Positions 1 through 11,429 of a stretch of DNA of 64,000 nt are shown piece after piece (position 1 is the stretch's first letter; every line of letters starts with the position of its first letter). A program made the position numbers and the translations under genes. The notes beneath the pieces were generated by a model. That model did no database searches and had not been told where the DNA came from. It saw nothing but the letters and a program-made list of their open reading frames with translations. The stretch comes from Sapria himalayana (lineage: Eukaryota > Streptophyta > Magnoliopsida > Malpighiales > Rafflesiaceae). The DNA lies in assembly GCA_029783825.1 (NCBI GenBank), contig JAREIK010002637.1, positions 558,001 through 622,000 on the forward strand, given 5' to 3'.

Positions 1-1335
1 AGAATTAATAGCAGTTCATGCAAATAATGGTCTTGTGTGAACTACTATATTTGTGTATATTATTTTTTATCTTTTTTTTTTATTTTATAATCATTTTGTT
101 CCTGACAACTTGTATTAAAGGGATGAATGGTTGGAAGAGAAATGGTTGAAAAAGAATGTTTAACACCTAGTTTGATAACATTTGGTGGTACATGTTATTT
201 TATTAAAATATCCAGATAGAAGATTATCTGCACAATAAAAAGTTGTATTTACTGTTAAGTGGCAAACCATATGACAAAAAAGTAGAAGAATAGAAGCTTA
301 TTTATTGATGGTAATGGGTGGTACCTGGGCATGAGTTCGCGTCTAGCTCGAGTTGTTCATGTTCATGAGTCATGGTCACACATGGTTTGAAACTATTTGT
401 GGGTTTGTGCCATGCTGGCCCATGCTTCTCCATGAGGCTAGTCAGGCAATGGGCCAGTCCTAATCGTCTAACCCATTTGATACCTCTAGTCGCATGTCGA
501 TGTACCTTGGGCATGCCTTAAGCATATGCTGCTAAGGTGAAGCTTGTATTTTTTAAACTATATTTCTAAAATTACAACTCTTATTTTAGTTGGAATGATT
601 TGATTATGATTAATATGTTTGATGGTTGCCCAAAATAAAGTTATCTCACTTATTATTCTCTGGTTAAGTGTAGAGACGACAAATGACTTGGTGAACTACT
701 AGGAATACTGGTTCTTGTTGGGAAGCTAGCTTGGGTTTGGTTTTGACTAGCTTGAGCTCTGACTTAGTGACAATATTGTGGTCGAGTTGGGTCAAAGACA
801 TGTGCAGTCGACATGCCTATTTAGACTTGAACCCATCATGGTCTTTTAAAAAAATATTACATGTGAGATTCACATGCTGACTCAGGTCAGCTTGACTCGA
901 TTTCAAGCCTAGCATGAATTTTGATCATGATCAATTTGGCCTAGACTAGATGCCCTTTTAGGTAATGCAATGCTAGTTCATGCTGGTTCTATTCATGATT
1001 TTGATTGTGCTGGGCAGTGCTATGCAATGTTTTTTTAGGCAATGCCACGGGTTGGGCTGAGATATTTAGTCCATTTGCTACCTCTATTTATCACGCAATA
1101 ATATCGAGAGAGTTGACATGGATCCTCCAAGAGGGAGGAAGTCATTGGTAACCTATTTTTTATATGAAAGTTTAGGATTGACTCATGAGAGATGCTGGGT
1201 ATTGCATTCTGAGTTATAAAAGACGTTTTTGAGATTTAGAGACTGTATTGCAAATTGTAAGATCCACTCAGGCTAATTTTTTTACGAGTATTTCTACTTG
1301 TCTTCTTATGCTTATTTAGTAGTATTCTGGATTTT
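1..1335. other. AT-rich non-coding DNA with two decayed GC-rich hAT-like patches
   Basis: No credible gene is seen. Two patches, about 310-500 and 715-1080, are richer in G and C than their surroundings. They contain repeated words such as CATGCC, GGCATG and GGGCCA. These look like mutated versions of the CGTGCC/GGCACG words of the intact hAT copies elsewhere in the window. No terminal repeat or target duplication could be assigned to either patch, so they are inferred relics only. Confidence 0.4.
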
Positions 1336-1339
1336 TCTT

Positions 1340-1680
1340 ATTGAGTCTTACAAGGTCAAGATATTTCTGTCTACCACTCTTTTTCTCTCTCATATCATTA
1401 ATTCATATTCTTAGGTTATATATTTATGAACTAATAGTCATATCATAAGTGATCACATGTTTTTTATTTCTTTTGTAGAGCATAAAATTTTGATATAATT
1501 GTAATTTTTAACATCATAATATGAGTTAGAGGACATCATAATATTAATGCCGTGTCTTTTTTCTTTTTTTTGAAATATGTTCTTTTTGTACCATAGTTTC
1601 ATAATAATTTAATTTTTATCAGATGCTTTACTAATTAATTGAACTGTGATATTATTTTGTATTCTTTTGTTATTTTTTTC
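1340..1680. repeat. Dispersed AT-rich repeat, copy 1
   Basis: This block matches 10940-11310 by eye over its length. Shared landmarks in order are a pyrimidine-rich stretch, a 'catgagttaatactaatgtcataa'-like core (diverged here), a 'tttctttgtag' word and 'aataatattaatg'. The second copy lies just upstream of a copia integrase relic, so the block is probably internal copia sequence. It is related more weakly to the tail blocks near 14540, 22720 and 62430. Confidence 0.5.
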
Positions 1681-1716
1681 CATGATTGAAACACTAAATG
1701 TATGACTTCTCTAGAG

Positions 1717-2065
1717 CAGAGGTGTCCATCAGGCTGTGTTGTGCTGTGCTTGCACAATGGCATGGAAGCCATGCCTGGTATGGTCTTTTGTCTCACAGGA
1801 GAAATTTGGGCATGTTGGGTCAGGTTGGACCTGGCTAACATCTGACACTATAGGTCAATGTATGATTTCATGCTTATCTCAATTCGAGGCTAACCTATAC
1901 TAGCTTGGGTTAGTTGCTTGGTGCCAGCAGCCTTGCCTTGACTAGGCTAGGCCCTAGCCAATGGCCTAGGCTTGATCAGGCACTAGACTCTTGATTTGCT
2001 ATTGCCCAATCTAGATATCCAATAGAGTAGGCTATTGGCTTATTGCTTAATGGAATGACACTAGT
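1717..2065. mobile_element. Decayed hAT-like fragment with one recognisable end
   Basis: The left edge reads CAGAGGTGTCCATC, one base from the TAGAGGTGTC terminus of the intact hAT copies. It is followed by GC-rich sequence with TGTGCTGTGC, CATGCC and GGCCTAGGC words. A possible partner end is the TGACACTAG near 2052-2060, but no 8-bp target duplication was found. It carries no coding capacity. Confidence 0.4.
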
Positions 2066-2069
2066 CAAT

Positions 2070-3300
2070 GCCCACAAACAGTCTTGTAAGCAATATCCAC
2101 CAAGCTACACTATAGCCTATATGTGTATGTTGTATGTAATTGTAATATTAATGATATGTAATAATATTATATATATATGTATGTAAAAGTTAAATTGTAA
2201 AAAAATTAATGTTTCAACACAGGTCACAAATGCAAAAAAAAAATTACACCATAGTTCAAATTAAAAATATAAATCTATACCATTTGGTGTTGCATTGACA
2301 TGCATTTGCGTACAAAATACATGCCAATGTAACACCAATAGTTATAATATAAACATAATATTAGTCATTCTCACTCAATTTGGTTTGGATCATCACAACT
2401 ATAGAGTTGATATTATTTTATATATATATATATATATATCCAATTCTAACCCTTTCATTTTATCCTGAAGACTCTTATATTCTCTTAATTTTTAAAGTAT
2501 GACAGAGTTTTAATAATATTTGGATCTAATATACTTTTCCTTTTTGAAATCATATTCTTAATAACAAAAAAAATAGATTTTGATGTAATGCTAGATACTG
2601 AAAAAGTCAATAGAGCACATATCATTTTAGATAACATGAGAAATGTTGATTCCTATGATAATCACCAACTCATCATATTAAAATTTTTAATATCATTATG
2701 GAATAAGATATAGTAATAATAAGTTTTAGTATTTCGATAGTTCATCATATTTATCCTTTTTGATAAGATAATGTTTTAGGTGTAGGACATATACCTATTT
2801 AAATATCCTATTTAAATATTACGAAATTAAGTTTGAGTGTGATTCATCCTATATGGGATAATATTTTAGGTGCAGGTTATGCACTTGTAGATGGTGCTAA
2901 TTCGAGGTCACAACTGTAGAGAAAGCTAGAATGTGGGTTTGAAAGTTATTTTGTGAACCATATTTAAAAACTCTGTTTGATATAAATGTTGTGTATAATA
3001 GTGTAGTAATTAAACTCTAAAGGACAAATATTTTGTATTTTTTTGAGTATGGATATATGAGCTGGCAGGATCATTTTTACTCATAATTGGATTTGATGCG
3101 GTCATTATGTTATATTGAACCCTAGATGGTCATGTGATTGTATTGTTGTACATGTAGCAATTTGTATGGAGTTTCTCGTCTAAAGGAGATTGCTTGATTT
3201 TTTTTAAACTATGAATCCCATCCAAAGGATCCCCAACATTGACATATTTTCTACAGGTTGATGGTTGGTTAATGGACCATTAGGTTTTAAGATGTCATAC
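2070..3300 (+). other. AT-rich sequence; 3' part is probably a gypsy LTR
   Basis: No gene is seen. A (TA)n run lies at about 2418-2439. The 3' boundary at about 3299-3301 reads GATGTCATACA directly before a primer-binding site. It resembles the end of the chromovirus LTR at 50384 (GGTGTCATA). The last several hundred bases are therefore probably the 5' LTR of the gypsy relic that follows. Its left end could not be located. Confidence 0.4.
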
Positions 3301-3302
3301 AT

Positions 3303-3314
3303 TGGTATCAAAGC
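3303..3314 (+). other. Primer-binding site of gypsy relic
   Basis: The sequence TGGTATCAAAGC differs at one base from the plant initiator-methionine tRNA primer site TGGTATCAGAGC. It sits two bases or so after an LTR-like end, as expected for a Ty3/gypsy element. Confidence 0.6.
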
Positions 3315-3747
3315 AATGATTATGATTACTTAGGTCTTGATGAGCATGAATTTAGATCATTGCACTCATTGTGCATTGCATATTCTGTGCTATATGATAT
3401 TGTGTTACATATTGCATACATTATATGAATGGTAGAATGTGTATAAGAAAAGACAAATGCTAGGATCGGAGAACATAATCTTAGGGGTTGGGAAATAAAA
3501 TGAATAGAATAGTTTGTTTTTGTGATGCGATATCTATTAGTGTTTGATATATGCACTATTAATATGAGCAAGACCAAAAGGTATTTAAATTTTTTATTTG
3601 GCATCTATAGAAGATAAGTCAAGGAAGAGGACGCATAGACAGTGAACGAGGCAACAATTGAATGTCACTAGCCTTTTATTAGAAAGCTTTCATTGAGGTT
3701 ATTGGTGCTGCGACTGCATCCATTTCACAGATGAGTGTTGTGGCTAC

Positions 3748-4512
3748 CTATGTTGCACGGATACGCCTAGGAACTGCCGTGTCATCGTGTCCGACCCGTG
3801 TCGCCGTGTCCACGTGTCGGACACGTAAACACGGCGACACGGGTCAGATACGTGTTCGATACGCCACGTGGCGTATCGGATACGTGTCAGAGACATATCT
3901 GACGCGTTGTTCGGAAACAGTCGTCGTTAACAACAGACGTGTCGTTTATCTACAGATGCGTAGTTTACCAACTGACACATTTTAACGATTCTAACGCGTC
4001 GGAAATACACTATATATTAACTATTACTCCTACATCTCCAACAAATTGAGGAGCACACCGCCGACAATGAGTTACCGATAAGCCGATTGCGAGAAATAGT
4101 TGTCAATTGTCATCGCGTCAAACGGGGAGGGGAGGAGCACACCGCCGAGGTGCCGACAATACCTAAGGTAACCTAATTCTATAAAGGGAATGGAGGGTTT
4201 TGGAATCTATATCGGGAGGGGGAGAGTTCAAAAATTGAAACTGTAAAGGGAGGGTGGTGGGGGAGTGTTAGAGGGTTTGAATTTTTTTTACATTATTTTA
4301 AAATACAGAAATTTAAATTATTTTAAAATACAGAATTTTAAATTATTTTAAGATACCTAATATTTATAATTAATAATTTTTATTTTTAATTTTATTTTTT
4401 TTATCATGACGTATCCTAGTCGTATCCGTATCCTAGTTTTTTAGAATTTGCCGTGTCCCCGTATCCTGCCGTGTCGTATATTCGTGTCCGTATTCGTGTC
4501 CGTGCAACATAG
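3748..4512. mobile_element. Non-autonomous TIR element, 8-bp TSD (palindrome family copy A)
   Basis: The ends are inverted repeats, CTATGTTGCACGGA and TCCGTGCAACATAG. The element is flanked by an exact 8-bp duplication, GTGGCTAC, at 3740-3747 and 4513-4520. It is 765 bp long with no transposase. Both subterminal regions are packed with CGTGTCC and GGATACG words. A perfect 20-bp palindrome, gatacgccacgtggcgtatc, lies at 3858-3877 with the G-box core CACGTG in its centre. The 8-bp duplication favours the hAT superfamily; a Mutator-like origin is less likely. It interrupts the gag relic. Copies B and C are at 52991-53962 (inverted) and 58805-59661. Confidence 0.85.
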
Positions 4513-5190
4513 GTGGCTACTATAATTGCACAAGTTAGGTAAATGATAGGCTAATGGGGGACAAGTAATCTCAAAAAATTTAATGCATACCATTCTCCAA
4601 CATTCAGTGGAGGATGTGACCTAATGATAGTTGATATTTGATTTCGATAAGTTGAAAAGATTTTAGAGGTTATGTAGATTACTGATGTCACAAAGATAAA
4701 CTAATCTCATTCTAACTAGAGGGTGAATTTTAAGTATAGTGAGATTGGATAAAAACATCAAGAGATTTGAAAGCAATAATATGGAAAGAGTTTCGTCAAC
4801 TCTTCATGAGCAAATATTTTTCTACGTTTGCTCAACATTTAGAAGTGCTTATGATCACAATCAATAATATCTCTGTGCATTCAAGTGAAATGAGGATGAA
4901 CCATGATCTTAATCATTATTATTATTATTGGAGTGTGATGACGAAACACGCTGGAGACTTTATTCGTTAATGTCTCACATGTCAACAAGTAATGGCTAAG
5001 CACTAGATGCCAACTTGATTACTTCATCTCTTGGGGATAGTTGAATGGAAGTGAGAGCATATTATAATGAATTTTATGACTCACTTATCATGAACATCCC
5101 GAGGGCACAAAGCAGTGTGAATTATAGTGAATCGGCTTGCTAAGTCAGCATACTTTCTGGTGGATTTCAACTCAAAAATATTGAGATTAG

Positions 5191-6285
5191 AGGGGAAGCA
5201 AACCAATTTGAATCAGAATAAATCTAAATACTTGTGAACAAAAATTTTTTATGTAGGGAAACAACATGAAACAATAATGGTGGCAATCTATTATCAATAG
5301 ACTACTATTTTTTATTGCTTAATTTCTGTATCATTTAATTCCACCAAGAATTTTTAGAATGAGAGAGAAATCAACATCTATCAAATCAAAATTTTGGTTT
5401 TCTAAAATGTAATCTATTATTTAAAAAAATCCAAAATTTAAAACATAAATTAGGTATTTTAGAATATATTGCCATGATTAAATTTAATTTCTCTTGAGTT
5501 AGGATTTTGATAGACTAATTTATTATTAATAAATACAGAATCTTAGTTAGGGTTTCTATCTAATAACACCGCATGCCACCTTCTGTGCTACCATTTGCCA
5601 CCATTTGTACCAATGCATGCATTGTTAAGTGCTTGTGCACCGCACAAATTATAATGTGTGCACAAATAAAAAAAACATATCCTTTGCTTACTTGTGCACA
5701 CCACTATGCACCTATTCCCTCGCAGTGTGTGCTTGCACTATGTGCCATTGTCCTCACCTTACGTGTGCCTGTACTGTGCTGATGCCGGTAAAATATTGTG
5801 TTTCTTTCATTTGTTTTTATTTTTTTTTCTATAGTACAAAGTGGCGTGTAATAGTAGAATGACATTTTTTTGGGTTTATGATTTTAATTAATTACATATT
5901 TTTATCAAGTCTTGTTCCCTAAGATATGAATTTGATATCATGTTACAAATAGAGATGCAGAAATAAAATAAACAATAATTAATATTAACTTAACTTAACT
6001 TGAAAATATTACAATTTAACATACATAAAGCCTCTTATAAAGGAGGCAAATTTTATTGGAGCAACCCACGTGTTGTGTGTTTTCATTAAATAGATAAAAT
6101 AAATAATAATAGTAAAAAAATAGCAATACAAACTCCAACACAGACAAAAGACTTGAAACTTTTTAGGTATTTTATAGGTATTGATATCAGATACTTAGAT
6201 GATATACTTTTTTTTTCTCAGAGGATAAATAATTTAGATATTTTGTCAAAATTTGGTATTTTATTCATCACTTAATTTGTGTCTA
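5191..6285. other. Unassigned AT-rich DNA
   Basis: No gene or element boundary is supported. At 5570-5780 there is a stretch with many GTGCAC, TGTGCAC and TGCACC words that stands out in composition. Similar TGTGC-rich stretches occur near 42450-42860 and 61780-61990. The short open frames across it have no recognisable domain. Confidence 0.5.
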
Positions 6286-6312
6286 GATATATATATATAT
6301 ATATATATATAT
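6286..6312. repeat. (AT)n microsatellite
   Basis: An uninterrupted alternating AT run, directly read. Confidence 0.95.
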
Positions 6313-7190
6313 TATTATTTTTAGTTGATTTTACTAGATATAGAAGAATCATATGAAAATTAAATTATTTGATAGTAACAAGATCATAAATTTTCTATTT
6401 TATCAGTGTTATTAGTTCCTTCTTAGAATTTCATAGGTATACTTATATGAATGTAATTCATATGATTCTCAAGTATATGAAGAGGACTTTAGGATGTGAG
6501 ATTTGTGTAGAGATCATTTTCACAGACAAGTATAAATATGCTTAGGTTTTCTCGGTGGTAATGTTGTCTCTTGAAAAAGTAAGATAGATTGTTATTTTTA
6601 GATTTAGTGTATATGCAAATTATAAAATTATGACATCAATTAAATGTGAGTTTAAATAGACTACTCATTTCTTGGAGGAGTTTTTTTTTTACAAGTTCAA
6701 AGGTTGAATATATTTTATTTTGATAACTAAACAATTTTGCACATTGCCAACAACCTGGTGTTCTACGAGCGGACAACAGATGGTGATATTGATTGCCACT
6801 TTATACAATAGAAAATTTATAACGGTTCGATAGTTATTGTCTATGTATCTACCAACTAGTTGATTACATACATCTTTATTAAGGCTAACAAAGGATTACA
6901 TGCTTGATATTTTTTCCCTCTCTTCTAGCATAAGTATTTGTGACGTGCAAATCATCTTTAAGAAGAATATTGAAATTTGATTTATTTGTTAGTTTTCTTT
7001 TATTATTATTATTATTATTATATTGTATGGGAGAGCCAATATGTGAGAGATGTCTCAAATTATACCTATAATTATGGTTGTACTTTTATCTTCCTCAAAT
7101 TATACATATAATTCTGGTTGTATTTTTATCCTCAAGTTTTGTATAAAATAATTGAATTTTAGCTCTTCTTTTGGCTGTTTCTTTCCTCTC
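6313..7190 (+). pseudogene. Ty1/copia RNase H relic with 3' tail
   Basis: Translated in shifting frames, about 6730-6830 reads with a pattern of N-F-A-H-I-A-N-N-L-V-F-Y-E-R-T followed by D-I-D-C-H-F-I. This is the copia RNase H signature normally written DNQAA..[21 protein letters not shown]. The block from 6313 to 7190 aligns by eye with 13260-14170, the end of another copia copy. The match includes the downstream TATGGGAGAGCC / TTGGGAGCATCC segment at 7026 and 14020, which is probably the start of a 3' LTR. Stops are frequent. No RT or integrase was recognised 5' of it. Confidence 0.7.
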
Positions 7191-8215
7191 CTTTCCAAAA
7201 CAACTAAGACATAAACATTAGATTTATGCTGAATAAATATAATGAGGATAAGATGATTTTTTTATATGATCCTCATGATAATGAGACTTCGCAAAATTTA
7301 TTAATAAGTTAATTGCTGAAATTAATTGACATAATTGTCTCATAAAAACTAGGTGATCATGACAAGACTTTGTTACTAATTTATCATATTAATTTTTAAA
7401 TATTTTTATCTCATCAATATAATATTTTTTGCATAATTTTATCATGTGTAATTGAATGTTGTCTCTTCTAAAGAGAATTGCCACTAATTTTCTAAAAAAT
7501 ATTTATGTTTTACTAATTTTAATGTGTTTATTTTTTATTTGGCTTGAACTCTATCTCAAAATTATCATATATGAGAATATATCTATTTCTGCATTTTCCC
7601 AATTTGTTGATGTTGAATCGTGGTATCAAATTTGTGTTGGATCTGTGTTTTTTTGAATATCATTGCTTTTTTTGATTTCATTGTCAATTGTTAGAAAATT
7701 AACATTCTGATTATCATGTTCGTTAGTTCTAGAAAATTTCACACAATTAGATGATGAGTATGATAATTACTAAGAAAAATAGTTATATTTTTTCTCTTGT
7801 TTGTAAATTAAATATGATATTTTTATCCAAGATATATATGTTGATTTGTATAGGTTTTATGTAAATTTATTGATTGGAGCCTAAGGGGCTCTGACTGTCA
7901 AATGTTCATGGCAGCAATGGCTTGCAATGGTCTTTTTAACCAATGGAGCATTTAAATCATTTGCAAATGGACTGATTAAGATGGAACTATACATTGGATT
8001 ATTTTTCAAATCACCTTTGGATTTTTCCAACCGTCTTGCCACTACACAAAAAAAAATTAATTTCTTGGCGATACACTGTAGCATACATTGCAAGTGCTAC
8101 TCAACTGTCATTAGATTTGAAATTTAAACAATTGTCTGGAAGAAGTTTACTCAATTATTGAACATTTTTTTTTTTTTGAAGTTTTATAAATGTTTTATGA
8201 TGCTACTATTAATTT
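7191..8215. other. AT-rich DNA, possible copia LTR remainder
   Basis: The first part (7200-7330) still aligns with 14160-14250. A TGGTATCAAAT word at 7620-7630 resembles a primer-binding site, which would fit an LTR ending near 7615. No TG...CA pair or target duplication could be fixed. Nothing else is recognisable. Confidence 0.3.
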
Positions 8216-8219
8216 GTTT

Positions 8220-8645
8220 GTTATGTATAGAAGTGACAATTTGAGCCAGTCTATGACTGGTCCCATTTATCCTGATATGTGCTCAGCCCAGTTCTAACCT
8301 GGGCTAGACCAAAACAAGCCTAGTTCAACCAGGTCTTTGGGCTTAGCCTGCTTGACATCATAAAGTGTCAGACTGCCCAACTTGGCCAAGAGAAAATTAC
8401 TTGGTGGGCCAAAATTATCTGAGTAGGCTGAGCCAACATATCCTGGTATTCATATTCCTGCTCGATCTGCAGCTCATTTACAGCCCCAACTGCAACACTT
8501 AACATTTGTGTTGTGGCGAACGACCACAACACATTGTAGCCCAAATTATAATTTATGCAGCAATAGGCTGTCCCAATTTGGCCCAGACTGATTAAGACTT
8601 GGCCCAGACTAGGTTGTGTAGGACCAACTCACTTGAATTGCAAGG
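8220..8645. mobile_element. Decayed hAT-like GC-rich patch
   Basis: A 425-bp island of clearly higher GC content lies between AT-rich flanks. It is full of GCCCAG, GGGCTAG and GGCCCAGACT words. The edges (GTGACAATTTGAGCCAG and CCAACTCACTTGAATTG) are only loosely like the intact hAT ends. It has no coding sequence and no target duplication, so assignment to the family is by composition and word content only. Confidence 0.4.
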
Positions 8646-8649
8646 TATG

Positions 8650-10930
8650 CTTATATATTATTTTACTTTTTAATGTTATATAACATGAATGCAATTAATA
8701 ATTTAAAAGAAAGCTAATTTTTCCAATTTATTATTGAAAAAATAAAAACAAAGTTAAAAAATATTAGTCCAAATTTTTTTATGATATTGAAAATTCTTTG
8801 AATTTAGATTATTAAAATGAATATAGTATTGCATGTGAAAAATTGTTCGAAATGTGTGCTACCTATGAATTGAAGTATGGTAGCTTAAGAAAAAAAATAA
8901 TAAAAACATCACAATAATCGAAGAGTCTTATTTGGAATATGATTTTTTCTAAAGAGTAGTGTTTTTCATGAACTCTATGTTTAACAATATTAACACAACT
9001 TAATAGAATATCGAACTTAATATTTATGCAGAGGTATTTTTTTTTTATTTATGAGGGTAGTGAGTCAATTTTATATAATTGAGATAAAGTCTAATTGATT
9101 TATTTTGTCTTATTGATGGGGACAATAAAATCTTAAATATTTTGGAATGATAGAAATAAATTAATTAAAATTTTTATTTATTTTATAATTGAGAAGTCGT
9201 GCCTTATTGTAATTAGAAGTGTCTTTTCCCAAAGACAATAAGAATCGGGTTCAAAAATTTTTAAAAGTGGCGTTTTCAATTTATTTATTAGGTATAGAGT
9301 TTGTTGAGATATTTTTTTCACAAACTCCACACTATGATAATCTTGTTCATTAGATATGACTTTTTTAATTCTATGACAATTAGCACATGATATTTTTGTC
9401 ATTTAGTGCAAATATTTGTAATACCATTAAAATATTTTGAGTTGTACTTTAATATACGTAAGTGCTAATAATAAAAAAAGTATTTTTATAATTCATGTAT
9501 TTTTTATATTTTCATTTAGATGTAATGAGATAATTAATACAGCACACACACACATCGAACATAGTATTTTGTTCTAAAGAGTAAAGAGTGATTAGCCACA
9601 TGCACTCAAGGCATAGGCTTGATCCATACTAGTTCTTTGTTTTTTTAAATAGAAAACATTATTTATTTATATTTTACAAAAAAATTGGTTAATTTTAATT
9701 TATTAAATAGTTTGTTAACTTTTTTTAAAAATCTCTTAGAATTTTAATTAAAAAAAATTAGGCATAAATTATAATTTATGAATATTATTAAAAAAGTAAA
9801 ATTGGATACAAAAATATAAAATTGGAATTAAAATCTTATTAATGATTGTATCTGATAACATATAACCCAAAAAATAGAAAACTCAATATAAAAATGTGAA
9901 TGTACCATGGATATATAATTTAATTTTGAATTATGGCAATCCACATTTTGGGTGCTAGTGCTACTATCCATAATAAAAAAAATGTAAAGGAATAAAACAT
10001 AAATCAAAAATAAATATAAATAATAATATCTCCTTTTAAGTTAATGCATAAATATCTCGAACTAATTATCACAATTTAAGTTTGAATGAAATGAAAATAA
10101 GTTGAAATCTCTTTTTAAAATTTTTATGAAAATATCTTTTTATTTATTTGTGGTAAGAACATAGATTATAGTAATAGTTTCATTATGAATATTCTTATTG
10201 AGAAAGAAATAACTTATTTCAATGTGGTTCGTCTGTTTGTGAAATACTAAATCAAAAAATAAAAATCTTGTAAATTGACTATCATAATTTAAGTAGTATG
10301 AGAATAGAGTGAGTTGATCTCCCCAAGGTGAAATCTCATGTAAAGCATGTTGTATGTGACTGTCGTTATCATGATATCATCTTGAACTCTGTCTCTATAT
10401 GAAATCTCAAAATTGCCATATATTATATACTTTTTTGTGAGACAAAATTAATAAGAAAAATATAAAAAACTCATAGTAACACTCATTTTGGTGCAAATTA
10501 ATATCTAACTTGAATTTGAATATATGATTGATTATATATACTTGTGATTGTTGAAAAATATTTCAAGGCTTAAAAATTTATTCATATATTTCTAGTATCT
10601 ATAGATATATTCCTAGGTGAACATGTCATAAAGAATTTAAAAAATGCTAAATTATAATAATTGTATAAGTTATATTTGATACGATGATAATCAAATAGTT
10701 ATTTTTTCATATGATTCTTATTCATTTAAAAAAATTAATTACATAAGTCATTTTGAACAAAAAATCAACATTTGACTTAATCAAAATATTCAATCAAATA
10801 TAATCTAAAATAATAATTTCTATTGAAGTATTGGCTTTATGTCTCATATGTGACAACAAAATACATTTCCTAGAAAAATAATATTTATCCCAAGAAAGTA
10901 TTTGAATCTTTAATATCTTTTATTTAGAAT
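8650..10930. other. AT-rich DNA, nothing recognised
   Basis: No gene, domain or element boundary is seen over this 2.3-kb stretch. A short AC run lies at 9542-9553. The longest open frames are below 80 residues, with composition expected from AT-rich noise. Confidence 0.6.
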
Positions 10931-10939
10931 GTTGATTGG

Positions 10940-11310
10940 AAATATTTTTGAGTTGGGTGATACATGCTTACTTGGGGGTATTTTCAACTTTTTTCCTTAT
11001 TGGGTATGACTAAGTCACATCTATGTCTATCATTTTTTCTTTCTTTATATTTCACTATGGATTTTTTGGTCATAAATTCATGAGTTAATACTAATGTCAT
11101 AAATAATCACACTTTCTTTATTTTCTTTGTAGATTTCATATTGATATTATTATGACTAATAATACTATGATATGGGTCATGAGGTACAATAATATTAATG
11201 ATGAATTTATTTTTTTTGATATATATATATTTTGTATCAAAGTTTGATAATCATTTATATTTTGTTAGTTTCTTTATTTAACAATCTAGTAGTAATATTG
11301 TTCTTTTTTT
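10940..11310 (+). repeat. Dispersed AT-rich repeat, copy 2
   Basis: This block is homologous by eye to 1340-1680 and more weakly to 14540-14720, 22720-22860 and 62430-62600. It lies just 5' of the copia integrase remnant at 11430. This suggests the family derives from the gag-to-integrase region of a copia lineage. Confidence 0.5.
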
Positions 11311-11429
11311 GGTGTGTTTGTGCATAATTAATATATTAGATGGATGATTTTCTTTGAAATTGAGTGAGATATACTGTACGTGTTTTTCTTCACCCACATG
11401 ATTCTATAGGTACACGATTATTATTGATT

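Larger units (their letters stand above)
3302..5190 (+). pseudogene. Ty3/gypsy relic, gag joined to integrase fragment
   Basis: After the primer site come two coding remnants in the + orientation. The first, about 3600-4860, is interrupted by the TIR element at 3748-4512. Past the insert it matches the retrotransposon gag of the chromovirus at 50640-51200: both contain a W-K/E-E-F-L-F-M-K-Y-F pattern, at 4785-4830 here. The second, about 4880-5170, resembles the integrase zinc-binding and core start (C-L-T-C-Q-Q, then V-E-W-K and an A-K-S-A-Y-F-L pattern), matching 54950-55200. Protease, RT and RNase H are missing, so the middle has been deleted. Several stops and frame changes are present. 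No 3' LTR was recognised. Confidence 0.65.

Noticed and set aside
5573..5862. Cys-rich short frames in the GTGCAC-rich stretch
   Set aside because: Cys and Thr arise from repeated TGTGCAC words. There is no signal-peptide-plus-spacing pattern of a known small cysteine-rich protein.
9178..9402. 74-codon minus-strand frame with C-X2-C
   Set aside because: It has no second metal-binding pair, no domain match and no neighbouring gene structure.
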